A stretch of 64,000 nt of DNA from Candidatus Promineifilum breve (GTDB taxonomy: Bacteria > Chloroflexota > Anaerolineae > Promineifilales > Promineifilaceae): NCBI RefSeq assembly GCF_900066015.1, contig NZ_LN890655.1:558001-622000 (forward strand). The letters are read 5' to 3'. A program made the translations under genes and the position numbers. Shown piece after piece: positions 16,448-25,107 of this stretch. How positions within the stretch are numbered: position 1 is the first letter of the stretch; each line of letters begins with the position of its first letter. Below the pieces are notes generated by a model. The model was not told where the DNA came from and searched no databases. It was given only the letters and a program-made list of their open reading frames with translations.

Positions 16448-17065
16448 ATGGTTGATAAGCCTCAGCCCATGACGCCAACATCCTACGATTATTCCACCCG
16501 CAAGGGCATTCTGCCAATCTCCTGGAACGATTTCCACGGGTTGGTGAAGGCGCTGGCGGTAGCCGTTGCGCCGTGGCGGCCGGAGATCATCCTGCCTGTT
16601 CTGCGCGGCGGGGCGTACCCTGGGGCATTGCTGGCGCAGATTCTACAAGTCGAAGTCTATCCCGTACGACTTTCGCGGCGGGAAAACGACGTCGTCGTCC
16701 ACGAGTCGCCGCGCTGGCTGGTGGAACCGCCGCCGGTCGTGGCCGGGCGGCGTGTTCTGGTGGTCGATGAGATGTGCAGCACGGGCGAGACAATCACGTT
16801 GGTGCGGCAGCGGGCACTGGCCCTGGGCGCGGCCGAGGCGCGCGCCGCCGTCCTCTATGCTCATACCTGGGGCGTGGCCGTTCCCGACTATATCGGCCTA
16901 ATCACCGACGAACTGGTGCTGAACCCGTGGGATCGGGAGATCTTCACGGATGGCGCATTCCGTTTTCATCCGGAGTATGTGACAGCCTTGACGCAACAGG
17001 GAGTAGCCGCCGACTCGTCGCTGCTCGTTCCCACCACGCAATTTATAGCCCAAAAGGTTTCGTAA
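16448..17065 (+). CDS. Phosphoribosyltransferase family protein
   Basis: A 205-residue protein from ATG 16448, with ATG 16469 as an alternative; the upstream in-frame extension is low in coding character. The PRPP-binding loop VLVVDEMCSTGETI is clear, preceded by PVLRGGAYPGALLAQIL, which resembles the PPi loop of type I phosphoribosyltransferases. This group includes xanthine-guanine and hypoxanthine enzymes and many uncharacterised relatives. The unusual Cys in the PRPP loop and lack of purine-specific motifs leave the substrate open. It is followed 15 bp later by the helical-repeat gene. Confidence 0.75.
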   Translation: MVDKPQPMTPTSYDYSTRKGILPISWNDFHGLVKALAVAVAPWRPEIILPVLRGGAYPGALLAQILQVEVYPVRLSRRENDVVVHESPRWLVEPPPVVAGRRVLVVDEMCSTGETITLVRQRALALGAAEARAAVLYAHTWGVAVPDYIGLITDELVLNPWDREIFTDGAFRFHPEYVTALTQQGVAADSSLLVPTTQFIAQKVS

Positions 17066-17080
17066 AGCCGGGTTCCTCTC

Positions 17081-17836
17081 ATGTCCAAAATCGATCAATA
17101 CCGCGAACACCTGCGCCAGATGTGCGATTGGGACTCCTTCCTGCTGGCCGAATCGCGCCTGCCGGGGCCGCGCTCCAATCTGGAGCTGGCCCAGGCCGCG
17201 GCCGATGAGGGCGACATCACCCAGTTTCTGTCATGGCTGGCGCTCGATGCCACCGCCGCGCCAGTCAATACGCCCGGCGAGTTTCTGCCCCTGTGTGGGG
17301 CGATGGGGCTGGGGCGCTTGCTGGCCGAGGGTGATCTCACCCTGCTGCCGCGCCTGCGGGCCGCGGCCAATGATCCGCGCTGGCGCTTGCGCGAGGGGGT
17401 GGCGATGGCCCTGCAACGCTGGGGCGCGGCCGACATGCCGGCGCTGCTGGCCGAGATGGCGCGTTGGGCCGCCGGCAGTCGCTATGAACAGCGGGCCGTC
17501 GTCGCCGCGCTGTGCGAGCCGCCGCTTCTCCACGACCGGGCCGTAGCCGAACAGGTGCTGGGCATCCTGAATGGCATCACGGCCACCATCCCCGGCGCGG
17601 CCGACCGACGTGAGGACGGATTCATCGCCCTGCGTAAGGCGCTGGGCTATGGGTGGTCAGTGGCCGTCGTCGCCGCGCCGGAAGCGGGCCGGCTGATGCT
17701 AGAGGAGTTGGCCGGCAGCGCCTCGACCGACGTGCAGTGGATCGTGCGCGAGAATCTGTCCAAACAACGCCTAAACAGATTGGACGCCGGTTGGGTGCCT
17801 GCATTGCGACAACAATTAAAACAAGAGGCCACATGA
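17081..17836 (+). CDS. HEAT-like helical repeat protein of unknown function
   Basis: A 251-residue, wholly alpha-helical soluble protein. Helical pairs such as LLPRLRAAANDPRWRLREGV and MALQRWGAADMPALLAEMARWA look like HEAT/armadillo units, as found in DNA-alkylation-repair-like and phycocyanobilin-lyase-like scaffolds. No catalytic motif is seen. It lies 15 bp after the phosphoribosyltransferase gene and overlaps the following GNAT gene by ATGA, so the three probably form an operon. A function cannot be given. Confidence 0.7.
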   Translation: MSKIDQYREHLRQMCDWDSFLLAESRLPGPRSNLELAQAAADEGDITQFLSWLALDATAAPVNTPGEFLPLCGAMGLGRLLAEGDLTLLPRLRAAANDPRWRLREGVAMALQRWGAADMPALLAEMARWAAGSRYEQRAVVAALCEPPLLHDRAVAEQVLGILNGITATIPGAADRREDGFIALRKALGYGWSVAVVAAPEAGRLMLEELAGSASTDVQWIVRENLSKQRLNRLDAGWVPALRQQLKQEAT

Positions 17837-18267
17837 TCGCCATCCGCCCCATGACCTTTGACGACTACGATGCCGTGCTGGCCCTGATGCGCGGCGCGCC
17901 GGGCGTGGCCGTGCGCGCCGCCGATTCGCCGGCGGCCATTCAACGCTACTTGACGCGCAATCCGGGGCTGAGCTTCGTGGCCGAAAGTGACGACCGCCTG
18001 ATTGGTTGCATCTTCGGCGGCCACGATGGGCGGCGCGGATCGTTGCTCCACCTCGCCGTCGCGGCGGACTTTCAGCGGCAAGGCGTCGGCCGACGGCTCG
18101 TCGAGCGCGCCCTCGCCGGCCTGGCGGCCGAAGGCATACTCAAGAGCCACATCGACGTCTTTGCCGACAATCGAGGGGCTATTGCCTTCTGGCAGCGGCT
18201 AGGCTGGGTGAAACGGGATGATATTTGCCGCTTTTCATTCAACAATTCATCCGATCCCAACGTCTAA
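17833..18267 (+). CDS. GNAT family N-acetyltransferase
   Basis: A 144-residue protein. The acetyl-CoA loop is VAADFQRQGVGRRLVERAL (Q/RxxGxG/A pattern RQGVGRR), with FVAESDDRLIGCIFGG before it and DNRGAIAFWQRLGW at the C-terminal end, all standard GNAT features. The acceptor is unknown. ATG 17833 overlaps the stop of the helical-repeat gene (ATGA), fixing the start. A longer in-frame ORF to 17653 is rejected because it runs through the previous gene. Confidence 0.88.
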   Translation: MIAIRPMTFDDYDAVLALMRGAPGVAVRAADSPAAIQRYLTRNPGLSFVAESDDRLIGCIFGGHDGRRGSLLHLAVAADFQRQGVGRRLVERALAGLAAEGILKSHIDVFADNRGAIAFWQRLGWVKRDDICRFSFNNSSDPNV

Positions 18268-18420
18268 AGATGAGTAGTTGCCAATTGCCGGGCAAAATAG
18301 TGGTAATCTCGTAAAAAGTATGTATACTGTGATTAGTTGTTGTCCGGGCCTGAGTGTGGGTACTGCAACGGTGCCTTAGCGCTCTTGGCCCGATTTTAGT
18401 TTCAAGAGAGAGAGTTAGAA
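18268..18420 (+). promoter_or_regulatory. Leader of the RRM gene with candidate -10
   Basis: This stretch before the RNA-binding protein gene is AT-richer than its surroundings. TATACT at 18323-18328 could be a -10, leaving a leader of about 85-90 nt; no clear -35 is seen. Long structured leaders are common for cold-induced RNA-binding protein genes, so post-transcriptional control is plausible. Confidence 0.35.
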
Positions 18421-18804
18421 TTGACCAAGAAGATTTATGTAGGTAATTTGTCGTTCGATGCCACGGAAGATCAGGTTCGCGAACTGTTCAACGAGTTCGG
18501 TGATATCCAATCCCTGGCCATGATCAATGACCGCGACACCGGTCGGTTCCGTGGGTTTGCGTTTGTCGAGATGGAAGATTCCGCGGCCAACGCGGCCATC
18601 AAGGCGCTGAACGGCAAGGAACTCGATGGGCGTGAGTTGAATGTCAACGAAGCCCGTCCCCGTGAGGATCGTCCCGCCGGCGGCGGTGGCGGCTATCGCA
18701 GCGGTGGCAGCGGTGGTGGCGGCAATCGTAGTGGCGGCAGCGGCGGTGGCAATCGTCGCAGCGACTACGGCAACCGCGATCGCGGCAGCCGCAATAACTG
18801 GTAA
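18421..18804 (+). CDS. Glycine-rich RRM-type RNA-binding protein
   Basis: A 127-residue protein. One RNA recognition motif (about 3-82) shows RNP2 as IYVGNL and RNP1 as RGFAFVEM, with LFNEFGDIQSLAMI between. A Gly/Ser/Arg/Asn-rich tail (about 84-127) follows, as in cyanobacterial Rbp and plant glycine-rich proteins. These bind single-stranded RNA and often act in cold adaptation. The start codon is TTG at 18421, the only in-frame choice that keeps RNP2. A strong terminator follows, so it is monocistronic. Confidence 0.92.
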   Translation: MTKKIYVGNLSFDATEDQVRELFNEFGDIQSLAMINDRDTGRFRGFAFVEMEDSAANAAIKALNGKELDGRELNVNEARPREDRPAGGGGGYRSGGSGGGGNRSGGSGGGNRRSDYGNRDRGSRNNW

Positions 18805-18845
18805 CACCCGCGCCGTCACGGCGCTCTAGTCTGCAACGGTAATCT

Positions 18846-18876
18846 GGCCGTCCCGTCCATACGGGGCGGCCTTTTT
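18846..18876 (+). terminator. Intrinsic terminator after the RRM gene
   Basis: GGCCGTCCCGT (18846-18856) pairs with ACGGGGCGGCC (18861-18871), including one G-U pair, around a 4-nt loop. Five T follow. Confidence 0.9.
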
Positions 18877-18888
18877 GTTTTCCTCGGC

Positions 18889-20403
18889 TCAGAGTAACGC
18901 CGCTACGTCGGCCGCTCCCTTTTCCTCGGCCAATTCGCGCGGCGGCCGGCCCTGGTCATCGGTCAGCGCCGGATCGCCGCCATGGGCCAGCAACAGGCGG
19001 GCGATCTCGGCGTTCCCGTTTTGCGCGGCGGCGTGGAGTGGGCGGAAGCCATCCTGCTGGGCGGCGTTGGCATCGGCCCCGGCGGCCAGCAGCAGCGCGA
19101 CGACGGCCGTGTGGTCGCCGGCGACGGCCGAATGGAGCGGCTGGACGGCCATCGCATTGAGCGAGACGGCGTTGACGTTAGCGCCCTTCTCAATGAGATA
19201 ACGCGCCACCTCTTCCCGCCCAAAGAAACAGGCCAGTTGCAGCGGTGAATAACCGTCGCGGCTGTACTCGTTGAGGATGAAATCCCCCCAGCCCTTGTGG
19301 TTGGCCTCGACCACATCCGCGCGGCCGAGCGCCGCCCCATCCCATATCTCCAGCGCAATGCCTTCCGTATCGCCCAGCATCCCGGCGATGACCTCTTGCC
19401 CGTAATACGTCGCCAGACGGATAATGGGCACACCGTCGCGGCTGATAGCATTGGCCAGGCGCGGCTCCTCGGCCAATAGCTCGCGCACGCGCTCGCGGTC
19501 GCCGGCGGTCACGGCCGCCACCAAGGCATTGGCCTGGGTCACGGCGGCCACGGCGCTGTCGGCCAGTTGGCGAATGGAAACGGCCGCCGTGTCGCGCTCG
19601 GCGGCGGCCAAATCCGGCGCGCCGATGAGCACTCCTTCCGCCTCGGCCAGCGCGCCGTAGACCAGCCGCAACAACCGCCGCGCCTCCGTGGCCGGCCGGG
19701 CCAACTGATCGCGGCTCTTCTGCACCTGAACGGTGTGTTGGCGCAAGTGGGCTTCCATGCGATGCAGACGGTACTCCAGCGTATAGGGTTCGCCTTCCCA
19801 CCAGACCGAAGGGCCGTCGATCTCCGCGTCACTGATGGTCGCGAACTCGGCCAGCGCCCGATCGTGCTGAATGGCGTGATAGGCGGCCAGCGCCTCACGG
19901 TCGCCGCTCTCCATCAACGTGCCAAATGTGGCGTACGGCCCCAGGAGCCGGTTGGCCTCGTCCTCGGGCAGAGTGGCCGATCGTGAGCCGCCGTCGCGCT
20001 GCCGCCACAGGCCATAATGAACCAGGGCAAAAAAATTGCGTTCCGCGCCGACCATGTGGCCGTACACATAACGCAGCGGCCATTCACCCGGGGCCGGCGG
20101 CTGCTCGTACTCCTCGGCCGATACGCCCAGCAACACGGCGTTCAGGTCGTGATAGGCGGCGTGATATTGCGCCAAGGCGTGTTGGGCGCGGGTTGGCGGC
20201 TGTCCCAGTCGCCGCCGTTCGGCCGCCAACTCCACGGCCAGCGTGCGCAATTCGTGCATGGCCCCCAGCAAGGCGAAACGAACGCCCTCCTGGTGAGCGC
20301 CCCAGCGGTAGGGCTGGCCGAGGTCGGCGTCACTGAAATGTTGAGTTGCCTCCGCCAGATAGGCGACGGCGGCCGAAAGATCACCGGGGGCCGGTTGGGT
20401 CAT
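18889..20403 (-). CDS. DinB-like / ankyrin-repeat fusion protein
   Basis: A 504-residue cytoplasmic protein. Residues 1-235 contain DinB-superfamily four-helix-bundle features: YVYGHMVGAERNFF and HRMEAHLRQHTVQ provide the His residues expected to bind metal. Residues about 285-504 are ankyrin repeats, the clearest being DGYSPLQLACFFGREEVARY, QPLHSAVAGDHTAVVALLL and DGFRPLHAAAQNGNAEIARL. DinB proteins include metal-dependent thiol transferases, and ankyrins bind proteins. The fusion is unusual and no function is known. AAGGAG precedes the ATG at 20403. Confidence 0.8.
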   Translation of the reverse strand: MTQPAPGDLSAAVAYLAEATQHFSDADLGQPYRWGAHQEGVRFALLGAMHELRTLAVELAAERRRLGQPPTRAQHALAQYHAAYHDLNAVLLGVSAEEYEQPPAPGEWPLRYVYGHMVGAERNFFALVHYGLWRQRDGGSRSATLPEDEANRLLGPYATFGTLMESGDREALAAYHAIQHDRALAEFATISDAEIDGPSVWWEGEPYTLEYRLHRMEAHLRQHTVQVQKSRDQLARPATEARRLLRLVYGALAEAEGVLIGAPDLAAAERDTAAVSIRQLADSAVAAVTQANALVAAVTAGDRERVRELLAEEPRLANAISRDGVPIIRLATYYGQEVIAGMLGDTEGIALEIWDGAALGRADVVEANHKGWGDFILNEYSRDGYSPLQLACFFGREEVARYLIEKGANVNAVSLNAMAVQPLHSAVAGDHTAVVALLLAAGADANAAQQDGFRPLHAAAQNGNAEIARLLLAHGGDPALTDDQGRPPRELAEEKGAADVAALL

Positions 20404-20459
20404 GTGCTACTCCTTGCCTTGTGGGAACGCCATGATGGGCGTTCGGAATTGGGGCCAAT

Positions 20460-22364
20460 CTAGAGGGCCAGGTCGTTGGCCGCGCCGGTCGCGCGCATCA
20501 GGGCCACCGACGCATCTTCGTAGTGCTGGGCGGCGTGGGCCGCGCGCACGTGGTGGTCGATGACCCGCATGGCGCGCTCCCACTTTGTCAGGTCGGCTTG
20601 ATCCGGTTCCGCGTCGCTGCGGTTCTCGGCCGCCAGGGCGATCAATTGATTGACGTCAGCCGCCAGATAATTGAGCCGCCCCGCGCGCTCGTTCAGTTCG
20701 GCAAAGCGGCTTTGAATATCCTGCTCGATGGCCTCTAGTTGGCCGATGAGCGACTCGGCTTCGCGGCGGTGATGGGCTGCGCCGAAGTGGGCCTGGAGCG
20801 TCTCGAAGTCGGCCGCCCGCTGCTGGATGGCGATCACGTAATCGGCCAGACACAGCCAGGGATCGGCCGCCGCCTTGGCCTCGTCGATGAGCAACGGCAG
20901 GCGGGCGCGCAGCCGGCCGATGAGCGCCCGTGTCGCCTGGACGCGCGTCACCCACTGCTCCCAGGTGCGCTCAAAATCGGCCACGTTTTTCTGAAACTGC
21001 TCCAGCGCCGCCGGTTGACGTCGGGCGGCCTCATATTCGTTCAGAAGGCGGGCATAACGGCGGGCGAACGGATCATCGTCGGCCAGGCGCAACAAGTGCT
21101 GCCCGGCGTCCCACACCCGGTCCAATCGCTCGCGGGTGGCGGCGGCCTCCTGCTCCAGCGTGGCGATGATCTCGTCCTGGCGACGGGACAGGTTTTCGGC
21201 CCGCGTGCGCAGCCGGGCGGCGCGGCCGGCCAACCCGGCATCAGCCAACGCGCTGGCCCCATCGACCGTATCGTTGCCCAGCCGGTCGAGAAGCTCGGCC
21301 AATTCGCGCCGCAGCCCACCGATGGCCTCACTCAGGCTGACGCCGTCATCGCGCTCATCGAGCAGGCGGGCCTGTTGGTCGGCCATGGTCAGGTCGCGGG
21401 CCAGGGTGATGAGGCGCGTGGCCGCGGCCACGTCGGCCCCGCCGGCGGCAAATTCGCGGCGGCGGCGGTGGGCCGGGGCGCTCTCGTTCAGCAAAGCCGC
21501 GGCCCGCAACAAGAGGGGACGGGTCTGGGGCAACGCGTGGGCCGCTTGCGGGCCGCTCTTTTGGATCGCCTGAGCGTTGTCCAGTTCGGTCGTGGCCCGC
21601 CGCAACCGCTCATCAAAAGCCTCGCGCTCCTGGGCCAGGTCGGCCAGCCGCGCCTGTAGCTCGGCCAGTTTGACCGCCGCCTGCTCCAGCGCCAGCGCGC
21701 CCTCATCCAGCGTCGCCAGCGCCGCATCGGGCGAATTGGCTTGCTCCCATTGGGACAACAAGCGCCGCGCCGTGGCCGAATCGCGCGTCAGGTCATCCAG
21801 CGCGTCGATGCCCTGGCTACGCTCGCGATTCACGCCCGTTGCGATGCCCGCCAGACGCTGCGCCAGATCGGCCTGTTCGCCGGCCAGACGCTCCGGCAGG
21901 GCGGCCAGCCCATCAAGCCGCGCCCGCGCCTGCCCCAGGATATCGTTGGCCTCGTCCAGAGCCGCGCGCGTTTTTCTCAGGCGGCGGGCATCGGCCAGAA
22001 CGACGCCGATGTGATCCGTTCGCCACACGAAATGTTGCACCGGGAACAGGTAAGCGAAAATTTCCGGGCAGCGGACTTGAGCCAATGACGTACTCAGGGA
22101 GTCGAGACGGGCGGAGAGGGCCGCAATCTGCTCGTCGACGGCGGCCACACCCTGCCGGTAGGCGGCCGAGCGCGTACCGGCGTAGGTTGACAGGCGGCGT
22201 TCCACCCGCCGCCGGTCGCGCTCCAGCGTATGGAGTTCGGCCGCCTGCTCATTGAGTTGAGCCAGGTTGCGGCGCGCCAGACGCTCCAGGTAGGCCGGCA
22301 GGAAGATTACCAGCACCACCAGGAGAATCAGGATGACAAAAAGGGCGGTTAATAGTGATTCCAC
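20460..22364 (-). CDS. Membrane-anchored long coiled-coil protein (EzrA-like topology)
   Basis: A 634-residue protein with a GTG start, one N-terminal membrane helix (about residues 5-25) and a very long Ala/Arg/Glu/Leu-rich coiled coil to the end. The topology (short N-out, one helix, long cytoplasmic spectrin-like helices) resembles the septation regulator EzrA, but I see no conserved EzrA motif, so the resemblance is of architecture only. It sits between the DinB-ankyrin gene and the paralogous membrane pair on the same strand. Confidence 0.7.
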   Translation of the reverse strand: MESLLTALFVILILLVVLVIFLPAYLERLARRNLAQLNEQAAELHTLERDRRRVERRLSTYAGTRSAAYRQGVAAVDEQIAALSARLDSLSTSLAQVRCPEIFAYLFPVQHFVWRTDHIGVVLADARRLRKTRAALDEANDILGQARARLDGLAALPERLAGEQADLAQRLAGIATGVNRERSQGIDALDDLTRDSATARRLLSQWEQANSPDAALATLDEGALALEQAAVKLAELQARLADLAQEREAFDERLRRATTELDNAQAIQKSGPQAAHALPQTRPLLLRAAALLNESAPAHRRRREFAAGGADVAAATRLITLARDLTMADQQARLLDERDDGVSLSEAIGGLRRELAELLDRLGNDTVDGASALADAGLAGRAARLRTRAENLSRRQDEIIATLEQEAAATRERLDRVWDAGQHLLRLADDDPFARRYARLLNEYEAARRQPAALEQFQKNVADFERTWEQWVTRVQATRALIGRLRARLPLLIDEAKAAADPWLCLADYVIAIQQRAADFETLQAHFGAAHHRREAESLIGQLEAIEQDIQSRFAELNERAGRLNYLAADVNQLIALAAENRSDAEPDQADLTKWERAMRVIDHHVRAAHAAQHYEDASVALMRATGAANDLAL

Positions 22365-22456
22365 GGCTTCTCACACCCGCCTAGGCGCTGCGCCTTTATG
22401 ACTGATTGAACGTTTCCATATCAGAACGATTCGGCGCGACGGCCTTCCATGACATT

Positions 22457-22966
22457 TCAATGCCGCCCGGCCCACGCTTTATAGATCGCGCCGGCCAGTT
22501 CGGCCGGCTGGCGCGAGCCGAGCATGATGCGGCGGCCGTCGACCAGCGTCAGCTCGACGCCCGTATTGCCACTGACGTTATAGGCTACCCGCTTGCCCCA
22601 GCCGCGCACGCCCCAACCGCCGAATTCCAGCAACGGCCGATAGACGCGCGCCTCGACGTGGGCGATCTCGCCCAGGGGGATAACGCGGTTGATAAACGGA
22701 CGGTAGCGCACGGTAATGGCCTCCGGGCGCACTTCCACGAGAAGGTGGAGCCACATAAAGAAAAGCGGGAAGGCCAGGCCGAAAAAGAACCAAAACACCA
22801 GGATCATCCCATCCGGTGCCGGCCTGTCGCCCAAGGGCACGCCCCCGACGATTTGTACGATAAAGCCCCACCACTGCATGGCCGCCAAACCCAGGACGAG
22901 GAGCATCACCCACCACACGTCGCGCCAGCGCTGGACTTCCCGATAGAGAGGGGGATTGTTGGTCAT
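22457..22966 (-). CDS. Membrane protein with PH-like C-terminal domain (paralogue A)
   Basis: A 169-residue protein from ATG 22966 (a GTG sits one codon upstream). Two membrane helices (about 18-40 and 52-75) are followed by a beta-rich domain of about 90 residues (LVEVRPEAITVRYRPF, VIPLGEIAHVEARVY, GVELTLVDGRRIMLGS, ELAGAIYKAW). That order matches bacterial PH-like membrane proteins. It shares layout and the DGRxxLIGSxxPxELxxAI ending with its neighbour, so the two arose by tandem duplication. Function is unknown. Confidence 0.7.
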   Translation of the reverse strand: MTNNPPLYREVQRWRDVWWVMLLVLGLAAMQWWGFIVQIVGGVPLGDRPAPDGMILVFWFFFGLAFPLFFMWLHLLVEVRPEAITVRYRPFINRVIPLGEIAHVEARVYRPLLEFGGWGVRGWGKRVAYNVSGNTGVELTLVDGRRIMLGSRQPAELAGAIYKAWAGRH

Positions 22967-22974
22967 CACACACC

Positions 22975-23502
22975 CTATTTCAAATCACCGGCCCGGCCGT
23001 TGGGCCAGACGGTCTGAATCGCCGCCTCCAGTTCATCCGGCCGGAGCGAGCCGATCAGAAATTGGCGACCATCGCGCATGGTCAGTTGTACACCGCTGGG
23101 GGTCGTCACGTTATAGGCCGTGCGGGTCGTGGTCAACCGGCCGAGATTGCGCACGTTATAATCGTCGCGGATGTCATCCTTACGTACGACCACTTCGGTC
23201 ACGTCGGCCAGCGGCAAGCGCAACTGGCCGCTCATGCCATTCATCACCGCCACGTGATCGCTGTAGACTTCGGTCAACATGCGCAGCCGTCCATAGGCCA
23301 GCAAGGGGACGACGCCGAAGCCCAGACCAAGCACCAGCGCCAACCATTTGGGCATGTCCAGCGCGCCTAACGGCCGCCCCAACCCGACGACCCACACGAT
23401 CAGGAACCAGCCGAATAGCGCGGCAACGACCGTCAACAGCGTGAAAGGCGGCAGGGCGCGATAGAATTGCTCTTCGCGGTATGTCGGTGATGATTGGCCC
23501 AT
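22975..23502 (-). CDS. Membrane protein with PH-like C-terminal domain (paralogue B)
   Basis: A 175-residue protein from ATG 23502; a TTG extension to 23520 is less likely. It has two membrane helices (about 20-45 and 55-77), then a beta-rich domain (HVAVMNGMSGQLRLPLADV, GVQLTMRDGRQFLIGSLRP, ELEAAIQTVW). It is a diverged copy of the next gene, which begins 8 bp downstream, so both are co-transcribed and perhaps form a heteromer. No catalytic residue is seen. Confidence 0.7.
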   Translation of the reverse strand: MGQSSPTYREEQFYRALPPFTLLTVVAALFGWFLIVWVVGLGRPLGALDMPKWLALVLGLGFGVVPLLAYGRLRMLTEVYSDHVAVMNGMSGQLRLPLADVTEVVVRKDDIRDDYNVRNLGRLTTTRTAYNVTTPSGVQLTMRDGRQFLIGSLRPDELEAAIQTVWPNGRAGDLK

Positions 23503-23584
23503 AGTCAGGATAATAGCCAATTTGACGGGGCTTTGCGAACGTCAACATGAATTCGCCGGGGTTGCCCGTATTTGGGCCAGACAA

Positions 23585-24886
23585 CTAATTGACTATGCGA
23601 ATCGTTTCCAGCTTCGCCACGTGTTGGCGACTCGCCCGGTGGAACCACAACCACAACCCCGTCACCCCCGCCCCGACCAGCGCCATTACGCCCATCACCC
23701 CCTGAATCGGCCGGCCGGCCGTATCGAGCATGAAGCCCGCGGCCAGGATCGAGATGGCCTGCGTCAAGGTCAACGCGGCGAATTCAAAGGCAAAGACCCG
23801 GCCGCGATAATGGTCGGGCACGATGGTTTGCAGCAGCGCCGCCGAAAAGACCCACAGTGTGCCCGTGCCCAGTGTGCGCGTCACAGTCGCCAGCAGCAAA
23901 GAGCCTAAGCCGCCCACCGCCGCCAGCCAGGCCGTGCCGGCGGTCATGATCACGAACCCCAGGCTGATGCCGAAGACCAGCCGCCGCGGCGCGTCGCCCA
24001 ACCAGCGGCGCATGACCAGCGGCCCCAACCCCGTGCCCAGGCCGCTGACGATGTAGATGAGGCCCAGCGTCGCCGTGCCGGGATCTTCAATCCCCAACCG
24101 CCCGGCATTGGGCAGAGGGAAGAGATCGTTGGCATAGGTGATCTCCAGCACGTTGATCGCCCCCCACACCAGTGAGCCGCCGGCCTTGGCCAAAGCGATA
24201 CCCAGGATGAACGGCTCGCGCCATAGGTAGCGAAAGCCGTCGAGAACGGCGAAGCGGCGTTGCGGACTATCTCCCGGGGGATGCGCGCCGGTTGGATCGG
24301 CCGCGCGCGCCGGCAAGACGATCCGGGCAATGAAGATCGCCGACAACAGGAACGAGGCTGAGTCGGCCAGGAAGGCGGCCTCGGCCCCGAAGAGCGCCGC
24401 CACGACCCCGCCGGTAAACGCCCCCAGGGCCAGCATCGTGCTCCACGTCAGGCTATCCAGGGCATTGGCGGCCACGAGTTCGTCCGGGCGGACGACGTTG
24501 GCTACCACCGCGCCGCGCGCCGGGGTGAAGAGCGCGCTCAGGCTGAACTGGACGACGGTTAATAGATAGAAGTACCAGATGTCGCCGGCGTCGCGCACCA
24601 GCAGGAAACCCAGCACCGTGAGGCCGCGCAGCACGTCGGACAGGATCATCAGGCGCCGGCGATCGAGGCGGTCGGCCAGGATGCCGGCGATGGGGCTGAG
24701 GACGAATAGTGGCAGGAAGCGGGCCAGGAAGAGAAAGCTGAGGGCCGTGCCGCTATCGGTCAGGCGGGTAATGATCTCGGCCGAGGCGATGACGTTGAAC
24801 CAGTCGCCGAATTGGGAGATGACACTGCCCAGCCACAGATTGCGAAAGTTGGGGTTGCGACGCAGCAGTTCGAGGTATTCATTCAT
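23585..24886 (-). CDS. MFS transporter of the drug/siderophore exporter type
   Basis: A 433-residue protein from ATG 24886 with about twelve membrane helices. The start FRNLWLGSVISQFGDWFNVIA and the loop motif GILADRLDRRRLMILSD (motif A, between helices 2 and 3) are typical of the macrolide-efflux/enterobactin-exporter branch. The substrate cannot be inferred. An in-frame extension to 25033 is rejected because it runs through an intrinsic terminator of the next gene. Confidence 0.85.
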   Translation of the reverse strand: MNEYLELLRRNPNFRNLWLGSVISQFGDWFNVIASAEIITRLTDSGTALSFLFLARFLPLFVLSPIAGILADRLDRRRLMILSDVLRGLTVLGFLLVRDAGDIWYFYLLTVVQFSLSALFTPARGAVVANVVRPDELVAANALDSLTWSTMLALGAFTGGVVAALFGAEAAFLADSASFLLSAIFIARIVLPARAADPTGAHPPGDSPQRRFAVLDGFRYLWREPFILGIALAKAGGSLVWGAINVLEITYANDLFPLPNAGRLGIEDPGTATLGLIYIVSGLGTGLGPLVMRRWLGDAPRRLVFGISLGFVIMTAGTAWLAAVGGLGSLLLATVTRTLGTGTLWVFSAALLQTIVPDHYRGRVFAFEFAALTLTQAISILAAGFMLDTAGRPIQGVMGVMALVGAGVTGLWLWFHRASRQHVAKLETIRIVN

Positions 24887-24945
24887 GCGCCGGGAATTGT
24901 GGCCCAGAAGCGACGGGCGGGCAATCGTTGCTGGGGCGACCGACA

Positions 24946-24989
24946 CGAAAAACGAAAACCCGGCTTCGTTGCTGCTGAAGCCGGGTTTT
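24946..24989 (-). terminator. Intrinsic terminator of the giant surface protein gene
   Basis: AAAACCCGGCTTC (24955-24967) pairs perfectly with GAAGCCGGGTTTT (24977-24989) around a 9-nt loop. The minus strand continues as TTTTCGTTTTTCG. It lies 118 bp past the stop of the minus-strand giant gene. Confidence 0.88.
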
Positions 24990-25107
24990 CTGCTATGGGG
25001 GGTATCCCGATCCACGTCCGACAAGCGGGCCATTACGGCAATGACGGTTGCTTCCCTCTTGGCCGCCTGTCGGACGGGATCACCGATTCATTAATCGTGC
25101 CTGCTCA

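Noticed and set aside
24887-25033. 49-residue N-terminal extension of the MFS transporter
   Set aside because: It runs through the terminator stem at 24955-24989; translation from 24886 starts at the canonical FRNLWLG helix 1.
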